From: Dicyema japonicum
Taxonomy: Eukaryota > Dicyemida > Rhombozoa > Dicyemidae
Assembly (NCBI GenBank): GCA_011109175.1
Contig: RDEW01000005.1
Span: 1,180,324 to 1,244,323, forward strand
Direction: 5' to 3'
Length of the DNA: 64,000 nucleotides
In this document: one piece after another, positions 13,331 to 26,699 of the stretch
Position numbering within the stretch: the stretch's first letter is position 1
Layout: every line of letters begins with the position of its first letter
Program-made: the position numbers and the translations under genes
Notes under the pieces: generated by a model
Told to the model about the DNA's origin: nothing
Database searches by the model: none
The model's input: only the letters and a program-made list of their open reading frames with translations

Positions 13331-13409
13331 ATAAATAATGATAATAATTTATTAAACTTTAATATTTCAAAACTCAAAAATAAATAAAAATAAATTCAAA
13401 TATAATAAT

Positions 13410-13936
13410 ATGAATTCCAACCCAAAAAGTAGAAAATTTAAAGTAAGAAAATATATTTTAAATTATTTAGGAAAAACAAAGCAAACACAATTTTTGGGAA
13501 AGAAAAAGAAGACTCAGAATAAAAACGAACTATCAAAAGCTAAAAAAAGCGATTCCAAACTCTCCAGTTGTGGTTTGTTGATTTAAGTGAGTGTAGCGTT
13601 CTACTACAGACGTTTTGATAGAAGCATACAAATATATTGTAGATATTTCTGAAATTACAAAAAAGATGGAAGACTTCATTAATGTTTGCTGTGACAAAAT
13701 TAGATTCTTTCAATATCAAAGTTTTGTTGAATTAACCACTAGTTGCACTTATCTATTCAGGTCAAATTTTCAGTTTAAACACACGACTTGAAAAATTATG
13801 TCTCCATGAACTGATCCAAGTATACGATCAATTAAAACCAAAATCCACAGTTTATGACAACTTCACATCGGAATCGCATATCTCTACTTTTGAAAAATAC
13901 AACAATTTTCGTTATATTTCAGAATATTTAAATTAG
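13410..13936 (+). CDS. bHLH transcription factor (MYC/MAX-type basic region)
   Basis: A hidden gene recovered by splicing: exons 13410-13442, 13471-13572, 13597-13741 and 13761-13936. Introns are 28, 24 and 19 nt (the last could instead be 40 nt, 13721-13760). The product is about 151 residues. Residues from about 16 form a basic helix-loop-helix: the basic stretch KHNFWERKRR has the His-x-x-x-Glu-x-x-Arg-Arg pattern of E-box binders. Helix 1 is IKTNYQKLKKAIP, a short loop follows, then helix 2 DVLIEAYKYIVDI. No clear leucine zipper follows, and the C-terminal half (ending FEKYNNFRYISEYLN) is unfamiliar. Such proteins bind DNA as dimers in the nucleus. I am sure of the bHLH fold, less sure of the subfamily and of intron 3. 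Confidence 0.75.
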
Positions 13937-14304
13937 TTTAAAATAACTTTTTTAGTTAATATAATTTTTTTCAAATATTTAAAAAATGAGATTAGTGGAT
14001 ATGAAAGTAAGAGACTAACATTGTGTATGTATGGTTTACGTGTTTAATAATGAGTGTTCATTCATTTTTTGTTAAATTGTACTTGCACTTGACATTAAAT
14101 AAATTCTTTAAATTCCGAAAATCATTTAACATTTCAACTAATTCAATATAAGATTGTTCTCAAGATTTTTATCTTGAAAATAACTACATTTCTCATTGAC
14201 ATATTAAGTGTTCTACTTTTAGTTACAAATAAAGGTCAGTAAACCTGAATAATCATTTTCTCCTTAATAATAATTGGGAATCATAACGTCGAGTAGACAA
14301 TGAC

Positions 14305-14610
14305 GAATCTCTACAAGCAGTACACTGAGTCTTGAATTTCTTACGCATGCGTTTCATGGAATTCATTCATTTCCTGAAAAAAAGGTCATAAAGCCAGGTA
14401 TTCAAAGTTACGATGGACTTCAGGAAAGATATCCCCCTCAACTACTCTGGAATTTCTAATCCGTAAAGTCAAGGCCGTGTTTGTTTAGCTATAGACATCC
14501 GGTTATACATGTCCTTTTGTTGGCTCGAAAGATGAGCATTGAGCCAAGATGTGGTCTCTGTTGGACCGTGAGTAGTTAGTTTGGTACCGCTGTATTTGAA
14601 ATATTTATTT
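14305..14610 (+). mobile_element. LINE-J 3' end fragment
   Basis: Frames read LYKQYTES, then ISYACVSWNSFIS, and further on GSKDEH..AKM. The LINE-J tail GTGAGTAGTTAGTTTGGTACC follows. The same peptide order occurs in the copies at 10533 and 45723. From 13937 to 14304 the sequence is AT-rich with nothing assignable. Confidence 0.55.
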
Positions 14611-14906
14611 TCTTTTTACTTCAAAATGTGAGCAAATGAACTTTTTAGTAAACAAAGATAACATTAACTACCAAAAAATAGTTGGTATTACTGCGGACTA
14701 TATGTCTGTCAACTAATTATGAGGTTTGACTAATACAGATGGGAAAAACCTATAAATTTTTATTAACAATTATTAGGAGATTATATTGAGGGTATCTTTA
14801 CTAGATTGAGGTTTGATAACTTTATATGTGATCTCTCTCCTTTATAAATGAGATGTTCAATCCTCTTAAAATATAATTTTTGTAGAGCACTCAAATTAAA
14901 TCAGAG

Positions 14907-15630
14907 TTGGAAAATGCAAATGGAACCCGTAACTTTTCTCCAGAACACATTTGTCATATACACTCTAACCTATTTATAAAACATTACGCTGAAATCAGCT
15001 TCAAAACATTCTCTAAACATCTGGATATCAAAGTACGTGCTCATAAACGCAAGAAGAAACCTTACCAAGAACTATTCTTAGACAAGCAGGTCTCAGATTA
15101 TCGCCGGATTAAAGAACTCACAAGCCTGTGGCGCTGACAAAGTATCTTCGATTCACCTAAAACACCTAAGCAAATACGCAATTGGCTGCCTCACGTAAAT
15201 ATTGAACCTGTCTATCACTATAATATTATTCCCAAGATTTGGATAAACTCTGTTACAAAACGAGTTTTGAAGCCCGGAAACCGAGGGGAGAACCTGCTCC
15301 ATACAGGCCAATCTCCCTAACCAGCACATTATCAAAACTTTTTGAAAAACTGGTATAGCCACCATTATTCCAGACCTCCCTCGAGCGGCTTTCAACACGG
15401 TTTTCGTCCTGAAGGTCCACCCATTTAACCGCACTATCTGAATTCATAGCCGATGGATTTAATGCAACCCCACCACACATGCGAATTACAATGGTCTCTA
15501 TAGACATAAACATGGCTTTCGAAACTGTTTCGAGGAAGCTTCTTATTAGAAAGATTTTTGATTGAAAGTTCGTCAAAACCTAAAACTGTGGTTGCCGAAC
15601 TTTCTCTCTGGGCAAAGTGAAATAATTGTC
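14907..15630 (+). mobile_element. LINE-J reverse transcriptase, heavily decayed
   Basis: An opening segment (14907-15137, KRKKKPYQELFLDKQV) is followed by broken RT frames: IPKIWINS, VLKPG, LSKLFEKLV, a decayed QHGFR box, then SIDINMAFETVSRKLLIRKIF near 15500-15560. Stops and frame changes are frequent. Confidence 0.65.
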
Positions 15631-15689
15631 TGCGGTCAATTTACATAAAGATCACGATTACTGCATAACGAAGAACCCCAAGGTTCTCC

Positions 15690-16460
15690 GCTTTCTTCGA
15701 CCCTTTTCAATCTTTTACTCCGATTATCGATTTCTTCAAAAAAATCAATGTGCACTCTTTTCACCTTAGGCTTTCGTTCAAAAAAACGATTCAAGAATTT
15801 TCATTGGTCCTGTCCAGATACCAGTAACAAAGTATCCCTCAATTAACAAGTAACAAGGTCTCCCTCAATTCTTGAATTAATGTTCGACAAGCTGTTGAAT
15901 TTCAACTCACATGAAAAGAAAGTCCTCACTAAATGCATGCAGAAGTTGAATGTTGTACGCGCGAGGACTCTTTTGAAATTGAATGCTTCTGTTGCAGCAC
16001 TCTATCGGTAAACTTTCGTGTGGAGTATGCCTCTGTTGCGTAGAGATTCTCGTTATCAGAGACTACGTTTAACAGAATCATTTCAATATACCGAAAAACT
16101 ATTCATATGATGGGCCCTCATTATAGATCAATGGTTAATCCCCTACTCACGAAAGCTACGACTAGTAGTCGCGGTTCTGAATTCCTTCGCGTCTGTAACG
16201 TGGATGGAAACCCGCTTGGCCCGTTCTTTTCCAAGGCAAAAGAAAGTAAATTAGTTAGGATGTTCTCCTCTACAAGCGGATTCCTCTGCAGGGATGAGAG
16301 AAAGCTATTTCACATGGTAGTGGGAACTATGGAAGACCACTGATATTAGATGGCTCAGTTGATTTCGGGAACTAGGGTAACCTATCTTCTTCAACCTAAC
16401 CGTCTGACGATTTTTCTGTCTTTCTTTCTCGCTGATCCCGGAGATCTATACAAATAATTT
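15690..16460 (+). mobile_element. LINE-J-like 3' portion
   Basis: This corresponds to the copy at 23335-24064: RIFIGPVQIPVTKYPSI, then HMKRKS, and an ORF at 16107-16343 with MVNPLLTKATTSSRGSEFLR and later HMVVGTMEDH. It probably belongs to the same insertion as the RT at 14907, with the region between them deleted. Confidence 0.6.
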
Positions 16461-16499
16461 TTAAGTTATAGAAAAAATTTCCCTACTAATAAGCTTACA

Positions 16500-16917
16500 A
16501 AGTAATGTTCCAGGCTTATCTGTTCTTAGCCAGATCCCTCAGTGTGTTCAGATCGTCGCCAGATGCCAAATTTTTTCTTTACGGCTTTCAGATCGTTTTT
16601 TAAAACGACCGGGAAGGTTGTTCTCGATCGTCCACGAAAGCGTTTTACATGGGAGAAGTGGTAATCTTCCATGACGATATTCGAAGGTGATGTCGGTCCA
16701 ACCTCAGGACGTGTCCAATAAGTTTCCAACGAGAGCTAATGATCTCGAGACTTATTGGTCTACAGTCAACTTATTGTACAGTCCTTTCCGCGAGATCTTG
16801 GATGGCCACGACATTCCAGTTATGTTTATTAAATGATTCCTGTGAAACGAGTATAGCCTCTCCAATTCCTCTTTTGAGGTGCCCGCTGTGATAATAGAAA
16901 AATAAAATTCCAATTTA
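16500..16917 (-). mobile_element. LINE-T C-terminal fragment
   Basis: The minus strand reads RWKLIGHVLRLEVGPTSPSN, then VMEDYHFSHVKRFRGRSRTT, the typical C-terminal region of L1/RTE-like elements. It ends directly where the actin copy 2 block begins (about 16916). Confidence 0.7.
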
Positions 16918-16972
16918 TTAGTAAGAAAATAGAGTCCCAATTAAAATAGTCCAATTAAGAAATGATGATTTG

Positions 16973-19870
<2,898 letters not shown>

Positions 19871-19874
19871 GTAG

Positions 19875-21400
19875 TTAATTACTGAGTCCAGCGGATATGA
19901 TCGAGTGGCTGTTATCTCTGACTACTGCCAGGGATATCCTTTGGAAAAGCCACTCGGTTTCCCGACGCTCCCTCGAGGCTTTGGTCAATAGACACCCAAG
20001 TGCTCTAAGGAAAGAGACCGTCTTGGGGCCAAAGACTCCGCTCGTCTCGACGACCACTGGCTGTACATGGAAACGGTTTAGGAGGCTGCTGTATTTCTTT
20101 ATTTTTGAGTTTTCATATAAACGGGAGGCCTCTCCCGCTTTCATTGCCGACCTCAAAAATTTCGACTGGGAAAAGCTGTCAGTACAGGCAGCATCCCAAA
20201 TTAAGCATTTGCCCCGAGAGAAGGGGAAGACAGTAATTCCATCGGGTCGCTTCCCACCATCCCTACTCAAGCCCGTTGGCTCTAGAATGGATGGGTATCC
20301 CGCCAACTCGAGGGCGCGCTTCACCGCTTCATTTATAGCCTTGTGTCTAGCGAATCGACCTGCGCTTTTTCGACAAGAAAGGGCATGATGTCCATAGCAG
20401 TCGACCTTCCGGCCGCATCGGCACTCATTGGGTTGACAAACTTTCAATCCAAGTCTGATGGAGACTCCGGTGCGGACCGTTTCATCGTCTAGGTGAGTTC
20501 CCACGTTTCCAATGGGTAGGGCATTGATCCAAGCCCCGCTCCACTCGCATCTTGCAGTTAAAAGACAGGCTCGTCGATGTTGGTTAGATATTTTCAAAAG
20601 CCTCTCGTATTTATCCTCGCAGACAGACTCATAAAGGTCTCTCTGCCCGGTTGTTTGACTTTAGGGTGTACCAAATCTTCGATCTTTGACGACTCTGATG
20701 GGAGGGAGAATCATATGATCAAATTCTGATTGGAGTCCAATGAGGATTGATATGCCGGGTGTGCTAAATCAGATGGTGAGAGAATTCCGAGTCCACCAAA
20801 GCGAACGGGCAAGGTTGCTTGTTCCCATCCTTGTTCGTCGAATTCGACATTAGTAATACGTTCGGTCGTAGACCGGAATAAGGAGTCAATCGCCCCGAGT
20901 TGTTGCATTTTCAGGTAACATGGAGCTCCTCGAAGTACTTAATTTAATTTCTGCGTGGATAAAGCGTTTTTCATGAGAAAAAGAGAAATATGTGCATCCA
21001 GCATCCCAAGGCGTAAAAAAGTTTTTCTTAGTTGCTGTTCTTTAGCCATCAGAGTGTCGTTAATTCCAGTTTCAGCCAGAAGGCATCCAAGTATTTCCAA
21101 ATGATCCGGCTCGATTTCCGATATTTTAGGAATAATCCCCGAAACATTAATAGGATCCGATTCCATTCATATCGGGAGAATCCATAATTAACAATTTCGC
21201 ATTTGGATGCGTTTAGCTTTAAACCAAGCGTATCCAATTGGGTTAGTAATCTCTGTAGACAGTCATATACATTGTTAGGATGACCTCCCAGGGTGCAATC
21301 ATCCAAATACCACACGTTCAGCGGAGTAGTAAGGCATCTCATGACACGGTCGACACCGAGGCAGAACAATGATTCTCCAGCTCCCATCAGAGTCGTCAAA
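19875..21400 (-). mobile_element. LINE-X C-terminal half (RT palm to C-terminus)
   Basis: Read downwards from 21400: MGAGESLFCLGVDRVM, the RT active-site region YLDDCTLGGHP, and GLKLNASKCEIVNYG. After a frameshift come LPVRFGGLGILSPSDLA (about 20800) and a last open frame 20597-19875 of 240 codons. That frame holds W-NALPIGNVGTHLDDETVRTG, the knuckle CRCGRKVDCYGHHALSCRKS followed by AGRFARH, and KRPDGITVFPFSRGKCLIWD. The RPDG...WD pattern resembles a PD-(D/E)xK nuclease core (family inference). The region is visibly GC-richer than its surroundings. Frame breaks at about 21150 and 20700 make it inactive. Confidence 0.85.
20452..20702 (-). repeat. Left arm of an inverted repeat (about 250 bp)
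   Basis: The reverse complement of this block matches 21386-21640 almost base for base. It encodes the LINE-X stretch from SSKIEDLVHPKVKQPG to RTGVSIRL. Confidence 0.85.
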
Positions 21401-21640
21401 GATCGAAGATTTGGTACACCCTAAAGTCAAACAACCCGGGCAGAGAGACCTTTATGAGTCTGTCTGCGAGGATAAATACGAGAGGCTTTTGAAAATATCT
21501 AACCAACATCGACGAGCCTGTCTTTTAACTGCAAGATGCGAGTGGAGCGGGGCTTGGATCAATGCCCTACCCATTGGAAACGTGGGAACTCACCTAGACG
21601 ATGAAACGGTCCGCACCGGAGTCTCCATCAGACTTGAATC
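21386..21640 (+). repeat. Right arm of the inverted repeat (about 250 bp)
   Basis: It carries the same LINE-X coding segment as the left arm but on the plus strand. A spacer of about 680 bp of minus-strand LINE-X sequence lies between the arms. The arm breaks off inside a codon run at about 21640, into T-rich sequence. Confidence 0.85.
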
Positions 21641-21676
21641 ATTTTTTTATTTTTATGTTTAAAAGAAGAAAGAATT

Positions 21677-21838
21677 CTATCCATTGTGGTGAATAATATC
21701 TTTGAGATAATCTTGACCGTAGCCTTTCCAATTACCGAGGGTGTAGTTGATTAAGGTTAAATTAAAGAATATCGAGTTAAGGTCTCTCGTCATATATTCG
21801 ACGAACCAGATTATTAGTGGAGCCAAAATGAAGATTTT
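21677..21838 (-). other. Short coding-like segment with one hydrophobic stretch
   Basis: A 54-codon minus-strand frame reads KIFILAPLIIWFVEYMTRDL, a probable membrane span. It then runs to NYTLGNWKGYGQDYLKDI and stops at a TAG. I do not recognise it. The frame begins right after a stop, so an upstream exon would be needed. It could be the last exon of a small membrane protein or chance. From 21839 to 22499 I see nothing assignable. Confidence 0.25.
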
Positions 21839-22499
21839 ATAGAAACGGACGATGGTTTATCATTCTTCCTAGTTAAGGTTCTTGTCTGAGGGGTCTGATT
21901 GTTCATAATGTAAAAAATTATCCAGATCTACTCTTACCAAATTCCCTTCTTATGATCTTGTGGATCAACGAGAATATTAAAATCTGATTGTACTCTTGGG
22001 TGTGATAAGAAAATTAATTCTAAGAAATGTTGACAAACGTGAACTTATAGAAGAAATATGTAGTGTGAGATAGAGTAGAAGGGAAATGGATTTTCGTAGT
22101 CAGGAGTGCATGTCATCATTATCCGGGAGGTGGTTGTAGTAATATCCTCATAGTGAATTCCCTTACGTCAATTGGTTCGATTCAACATTTCTAGTCGATC
22201 TTGTTCGGAGGATAGGAAGATTGTGGGTATTTTTTTCAAATATCATCACAACAGTGAGACGTATGACATTTTAAGACGAATTTTTGAATGAATTTTTTAA
22301 TTAGTCAGTTGCCCGACCTTATTTAGTTCAGCTTATCGTTCAGGTCTACATTATCATAAAAATATATTTACCCTTATCCCAATGATTAGAAAGTGACGCT
22401 AATGGGCGGTAACCCTAAATTATTGGCACCGCCGAGAACACATAAAAAACAAAAAATCAATTAAGGTTCCTTTGTGCTGCGCCAGCCACCTTTTGTCTT

Positions 22500-22745
22500 T
22501 TCGCAAGTTATCTTAGTTCATCGAGATCGTCGGCCGTTTTTAGTTTTCTGCCGACGCCTTTAAGTCTTCATTTAACTCAGATGGTAGAATTGTCCTGGGC
22601 CTTTCTGGGAATAATCTTCCTTGTCCCATGAAATATTCCTTCATGACACGATTTGCTGATACATCCAATTCTATCCTCAAAATGTGACCGAACAGTCTCC
22701 ATTTCACTATTTCCAAAAAATGCCAAAACTGATCCCTCAAATTTA
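22500..22745 (-). mobile_element. LINE-T C-terminal fragment
   Basis: The minus strand reads KWRLFGHILRIELDVSANRV, then PERPRTILPSELNEDL, the C-terminal signature of the L1/RTE-like family. Both ends are truncated. Confidence 0.7.
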
Positions 22746-22951
22746 ATAAATTTCTTAAGAAACTGGATCTGAGGCTCTTACGGTTTGGCTATTCCCTTTT
22801 AAGACAACGAGATTCTCTCAAATAACCTCAGAAAGATCTCAATTAAAAGCGAAAGGTTTAATAAATTTAAAGCCCAAATATTAAAACCATAAATCTTATT
22901 GTAATCTTATAATCGGGTTTACAGTGACATTATAAAACAGTACAAATCAAA

Positions 22952-23229
22952 CTAATTATTAGTCAATTTCCTTCTAAACAGTAAAACATGTGGTTCTACG
23001 TGTTATTATAAAACAAACCAGGTTTATAAATCATGTAATGTTCCCAGCCAAAACTTTGCTTTACTCCAAGAGATCGCCATTCGGATTCTGTTAAAAGGCG
23101 CTTTTTTGAAATTTTAGAAACCAAATTCTGTGGTAAGATTACATGACTGTTAATTATAATAAAAATAAACCGATATTCGTATATGTCATCATAATATTTG
23201 TCTGAGTAGTAAAAGTCATCTTCTTCCAT
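22952..23229 (-). CDS. CKS: Cyclin-dependent kinase regulatory subunit (CKS1/2 family)
   Basis: Three exons on the minus strand: 23229-23171, 23146-23019 and 22995-22952, with introns of 24 and 23 nt. The joined frame gives 76 residues, close to the usual 79. Signature segments are all present in order: FYYSDKYYDDIYEYRHVILP, SEWRSLGVKQSFGWEHYM, and PEPHVLLFRRK. CKS proteins bind CDKs and phosphorylated partners to promote cell-cycle progression. Intron 1 is a multiple of three and stop-free, so a naive ORF scan would read 8 extra residues (FIFIIINS) inside the protein. Without splicing intron 2 the conserved PEPH...FRR end is lost. Downstream (22750-22951) is presumably 3' UTR. Confidence 0.93.
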
Positions 23230-23334
23230 TAAGACACACTACGACTATGGCTATTTAAATTATAATTTATATTAAAATACAAATATTATATTTTACTTTT
23301 TAATAATTTCATATAAAACGTCCATGGTACATGA

Positions 23335-24064
23335 AACTTTAGAGGAATCAAGCAAGGCGAGAGTGAACACCATCTACGATTGGTTGACTGCTAACAGACA
23401 AACTATTTCTGCCGAAAAATCAATATGTACACTGTCAGTTCAGACCGTCGTTTAAAAGAAGATCAAAGAATTTTCATTGCTCCTGTACTGATACCGGTAA
23501 CAAGGTCTCCTTCAATTCTTGGATTAATGTTCGACAGGCTGTTGAATTTCAACTCACATGCGAAGAAAGTCATCACTAAAGGGCTGCAAAAGTTTAATAT
23601 TGTACGCGCGCTTGTCCGGAAGACTTCTTTGAATTTAGATGCTTCTGTTGAAAAACTCTACCGGCAAACTATCGCCCGGCTGTGGAGTATGCCTCTGTTG
23701 CGTGGAGATTCGCGTTATCAAAGACTACACTCCATAGACTCAATTCAATCTACCAGAAAACTATATTTATGATGGGCCTCATTCTGGATCAATGGTTAAT
23801 CCCTTCTCACGGAAGCTGCGATCCATAGTCGCGGAACCGGATTCCTTCGGATCTGTAAGGAGGACGGAAACCTGCTTAGCCTGTCTTTTTCTAAGGCAAA
23901 ATAAAGTCGATTGGTTAGGAAGTTCAACTCCCTAATCGGATTCTCTGCAGGGATGAAAAGAGGCTCTTTCGCACGGTAGTGGAAACAATGGAAGACCACA
24001 GACGTTGGATGCAGGGCTTTGGAGTCGGTAAAATATAGCACGACTCCTCGACTCCGTTCCGACT
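23335..24064 (+). mobile_element. LINE-J-like 3' portion
   Basis: Frames read ARVNTIYDWLTANRQTISAE, then LKEDQRIFIAPVLIPVTRSP and FDRLLNFNSHAKKVITKGLQ, and finally a segment matching 16107-16343. It is truncated at the 5' end and abuts a (ATT)n run at 24065 that marks the end of an oppositely oriented LINE-T. Confidence 0.65.
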
Positions 24065-24065
24065 T

Positions 24066-25195
24066 GGGTTATTATTATTATAAGCACTTATCGCTATGTC
24101 ATAGGACTTGACAAAGCATGTGCAACACGAGTTAGCAAAGCACTGGTTAGTTTCATCCACTTCCTCCTATTCGAAACCGCAGTGCGCAACCAGTCAAGAT
24201 CCTCTCCACTTCCAAGATGCCGTCCCATTTCTTTGAGGTCCTCGTCGAGAACTACTGCCAGTGTCGTCCTTGGGCGACCACGGAAACGGGTGGCCTCCAA
24301 CATGAAGTAATCCTCCATGGCTACGTTCGCGGGGGTATCTAGGTCCAGTCGCAGAATATGGCCGAAAAGCCTCCATCGTGTATCCAGAATCTCATTAGAA
24401 ATTTCTGAGGTCTTCGTCCTCTTATAAAGAAGATTAGATGACATCCTCGTATCACTTCTTTCGAACATCATATGCCTTAGTTGGTCTCTATGAATTAAGC
24501 CTCTTCAGTTCATTTCTTGAGCAGGCCCAGGTACCAGCGTTATACAGTAGTATGGGTTTCACTAGTTGTATAATCGAGTTTTTGTTATAATCTCAAGGCC
24601 CTTTTTGTGGAGCCAGGTGTTCTTTAATCTAGAAAGGGCAGTTTGTGCTAGGGTTTTCCTTCTCGTAATTTCTTCATGGTCTCCTAGGAGGAGGCCAAGC
24701 TTTTTGCACTTGCACCAGTACTCCTCCGTCCTTGTTTCTTCCCTCTTGAGTTCAGTTACCTCAGTCTTGTCCGGATTTATGTTAGGAACCATGCACTTCT
24801 TCCATCAAGCGGGTGAGCGGTATTTTGTCGTTTGAAATAAAGTCTACGTCGTCAGCATACGCAATAATGTTTGTCTTTTCACCCATTATCGGTTTTGACT
24901 CCCGTAAAGCAGCTTCAAGGTATATGACAAAAGTATAGGTGATAATGGGTCTCCCTGTGGAGTGCCAAAAGTCGTCTCAAATCGGCGAGACAAGGCTCCC
25001 CCGACTCTTACAGTAAGCCAAGTATCAGCTAGGAAGGTGGTGGCCATTCTGACAGTGGAAGCGTCTAGGAACCAAAACCAGTATTAGTCTCCGTCTGTCG
25101 ACAGAGTCGAAGGCCCTCGAAATGTCGATTCCGTGTTTTCCAGACATTGAGTTCAAGAGCCACGTCACCAGCTCAACCAAAAAAAGCAGGCGTCA
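24066..25195 (-). mobile_element. LINE-T copy, RT core to 3' end
   Basis: Minus-strand reading gives DISRAFDSVDRRRLILVLVP (about 25110), YLEAALRESKPIMGEKT, and the catalytic box IIAYADDVDF (about 24860), then TEVTELKREETRTEEYWCKC. The C-terminus at 24471-24094 shows RWRLFGHILRLDLDTPANV and FRGRPRTTL. It ends in a (AAT)n-type tail. Frameshifts around 24800-25000 break the frame, though the catalytic box itself is intact. Confidence 0.8.
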
Positions 25196-25269
25196 CTAGC
25201 CCAACTCACTTCGGTTATTATATAAAAATTCAGACGTTGTAAGATAACAGAAAAAAAATTTAGAAAAGA

Positions 25270-26640
25270 AAATTTAACTATTATTTTTTAGAAATAATAT
25301 AGCTTCGACCAGGTCTTCCTTCATAGAAGCTCGAAGGTCTGATTTGGCCAAAAAACAGCCTTTCTACGCTGAATGTGTAGGAGGTAGAGCAAGAGATATC
25401 ATAGCTGATTTTTTGATAGCTTCAGGGTAATACTCAATAAGATCATGAAGTGGTATTTGACAATAACGATAGTCGTGAAGTATTACATCAGTCTCGAATC
25501 GAATTCTTGTTTTAAAAGTTGCAATTTTGAATTCAAAGGTCTTAAGTGGCCGGTTTTAATTCGTTTTGCACTTTCAATTTTGTTTAAATAATTTTCTAAA
25601 TCGTCATTCGACGATGAGGAACTTGGTTCAATTTGAATTTCAATATTATATGGATGTGTATCCTTACATTCTTCTATGTTTTGTGATTCCAGTCTTTTGA
25701 TGTTTAGTTCAAGGTCAAATAATAAAACATATTCCAATTCTAGTTCTTCCCATTGCTTTTTAGTTAGTGAAATGTTTTGGTTGTTATATCCTCAATAAAA
25801 GACTTTAATTCAATTAATCGACGAATAATAAGGTATGTGCTTCCCCAGCGTGTTGCCTGATCAAGTATATCACCTTTCCCCGCTTTTCGTTGTAGAATAT
25901 TATCAATCTTGGATGTACGTGCTGATACATATATTTGTATATATTGATTATTCCTGTAAGGATCTTTTAAGCCATCTTTTATAGCCAATTGTAGTGTGTG
26001 TACTGCACATCGCATGTTCTGGATTTGGCATAACATTGTAGCATATTCAGTGATGTTATCTATATATTATCAGAATCATGATTTTCTTCAACAACTCTCT
26101 GAGTTGTATTATTTATCTTTGCAAGTAATTTTATAATGTTCGCAGTTTTGTAGGTAATTATGCACAAAATCTGTTCCTTCTTAATTTCATAATTTTCAAG
26201 AACCTCTTCAACCAATTTTTAGATGATTACTGTTATGGTGAGTGTTTTTAATGCTAATGTCTTCGTAGCACCTTGGCCATTCGGAGAATAGAATCGTCCA
26301 TTAATTGCAAAATAATTCACTCGGTGTCGTGTAGTACAATCCATTTTAATATATAATAAATTTCCAACGAGGAGAGTTTTCAAATAGTTTTTTCTTTTTA
26401 TGGCTTCGTCGATAACGAAATTTCGTATACATTGTCTCTCTAGTGAAATGCCTAACTTCTTGGCTATTTCTTCATTAAGTCCAAGAAATCCTAGTTGTGA
26501 AAAAAGTGAGAGGTACACAATTCACATAAACAAGTTCAATGAGATTTTAAATTTTTCAGGATCCATGAATATAGTGATTTTATCAGATTGAAAAAACTTA
26601 TTTAATACTGGCTGACTTGGAGATGTAGTATTTTCTAAAA
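25270..26640 (-). mobile_element. Decayed hAT-family DNA transposase
   Basis: Read downwards: an N-terminal part with FSQLGFLGLNEEIAKKLGIS (about 26500), then LYIKMDCTTRHRVNYFAING (the hAT 'D-x-TR' core), RCAVHTLQLAIKDGL (about 26010), RWGSTYLIIRRLIELKSF, and KQWEELELEYVLLFDLELN. The C-terminal dimerisation region near 25420-25280 reads LALPPTHSA and DLVEAILFLKNN. In-frame stops and at least one frameshift (about 25770) make it inactive. I found no terminal inverted repeats. Confidence 0.75.
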
Positions 26641-26699
26641 GACACATCAAAGGAAAACGAGGGAGTCACTTTTCTAACGTCGGTTTACAACTATTCGAT

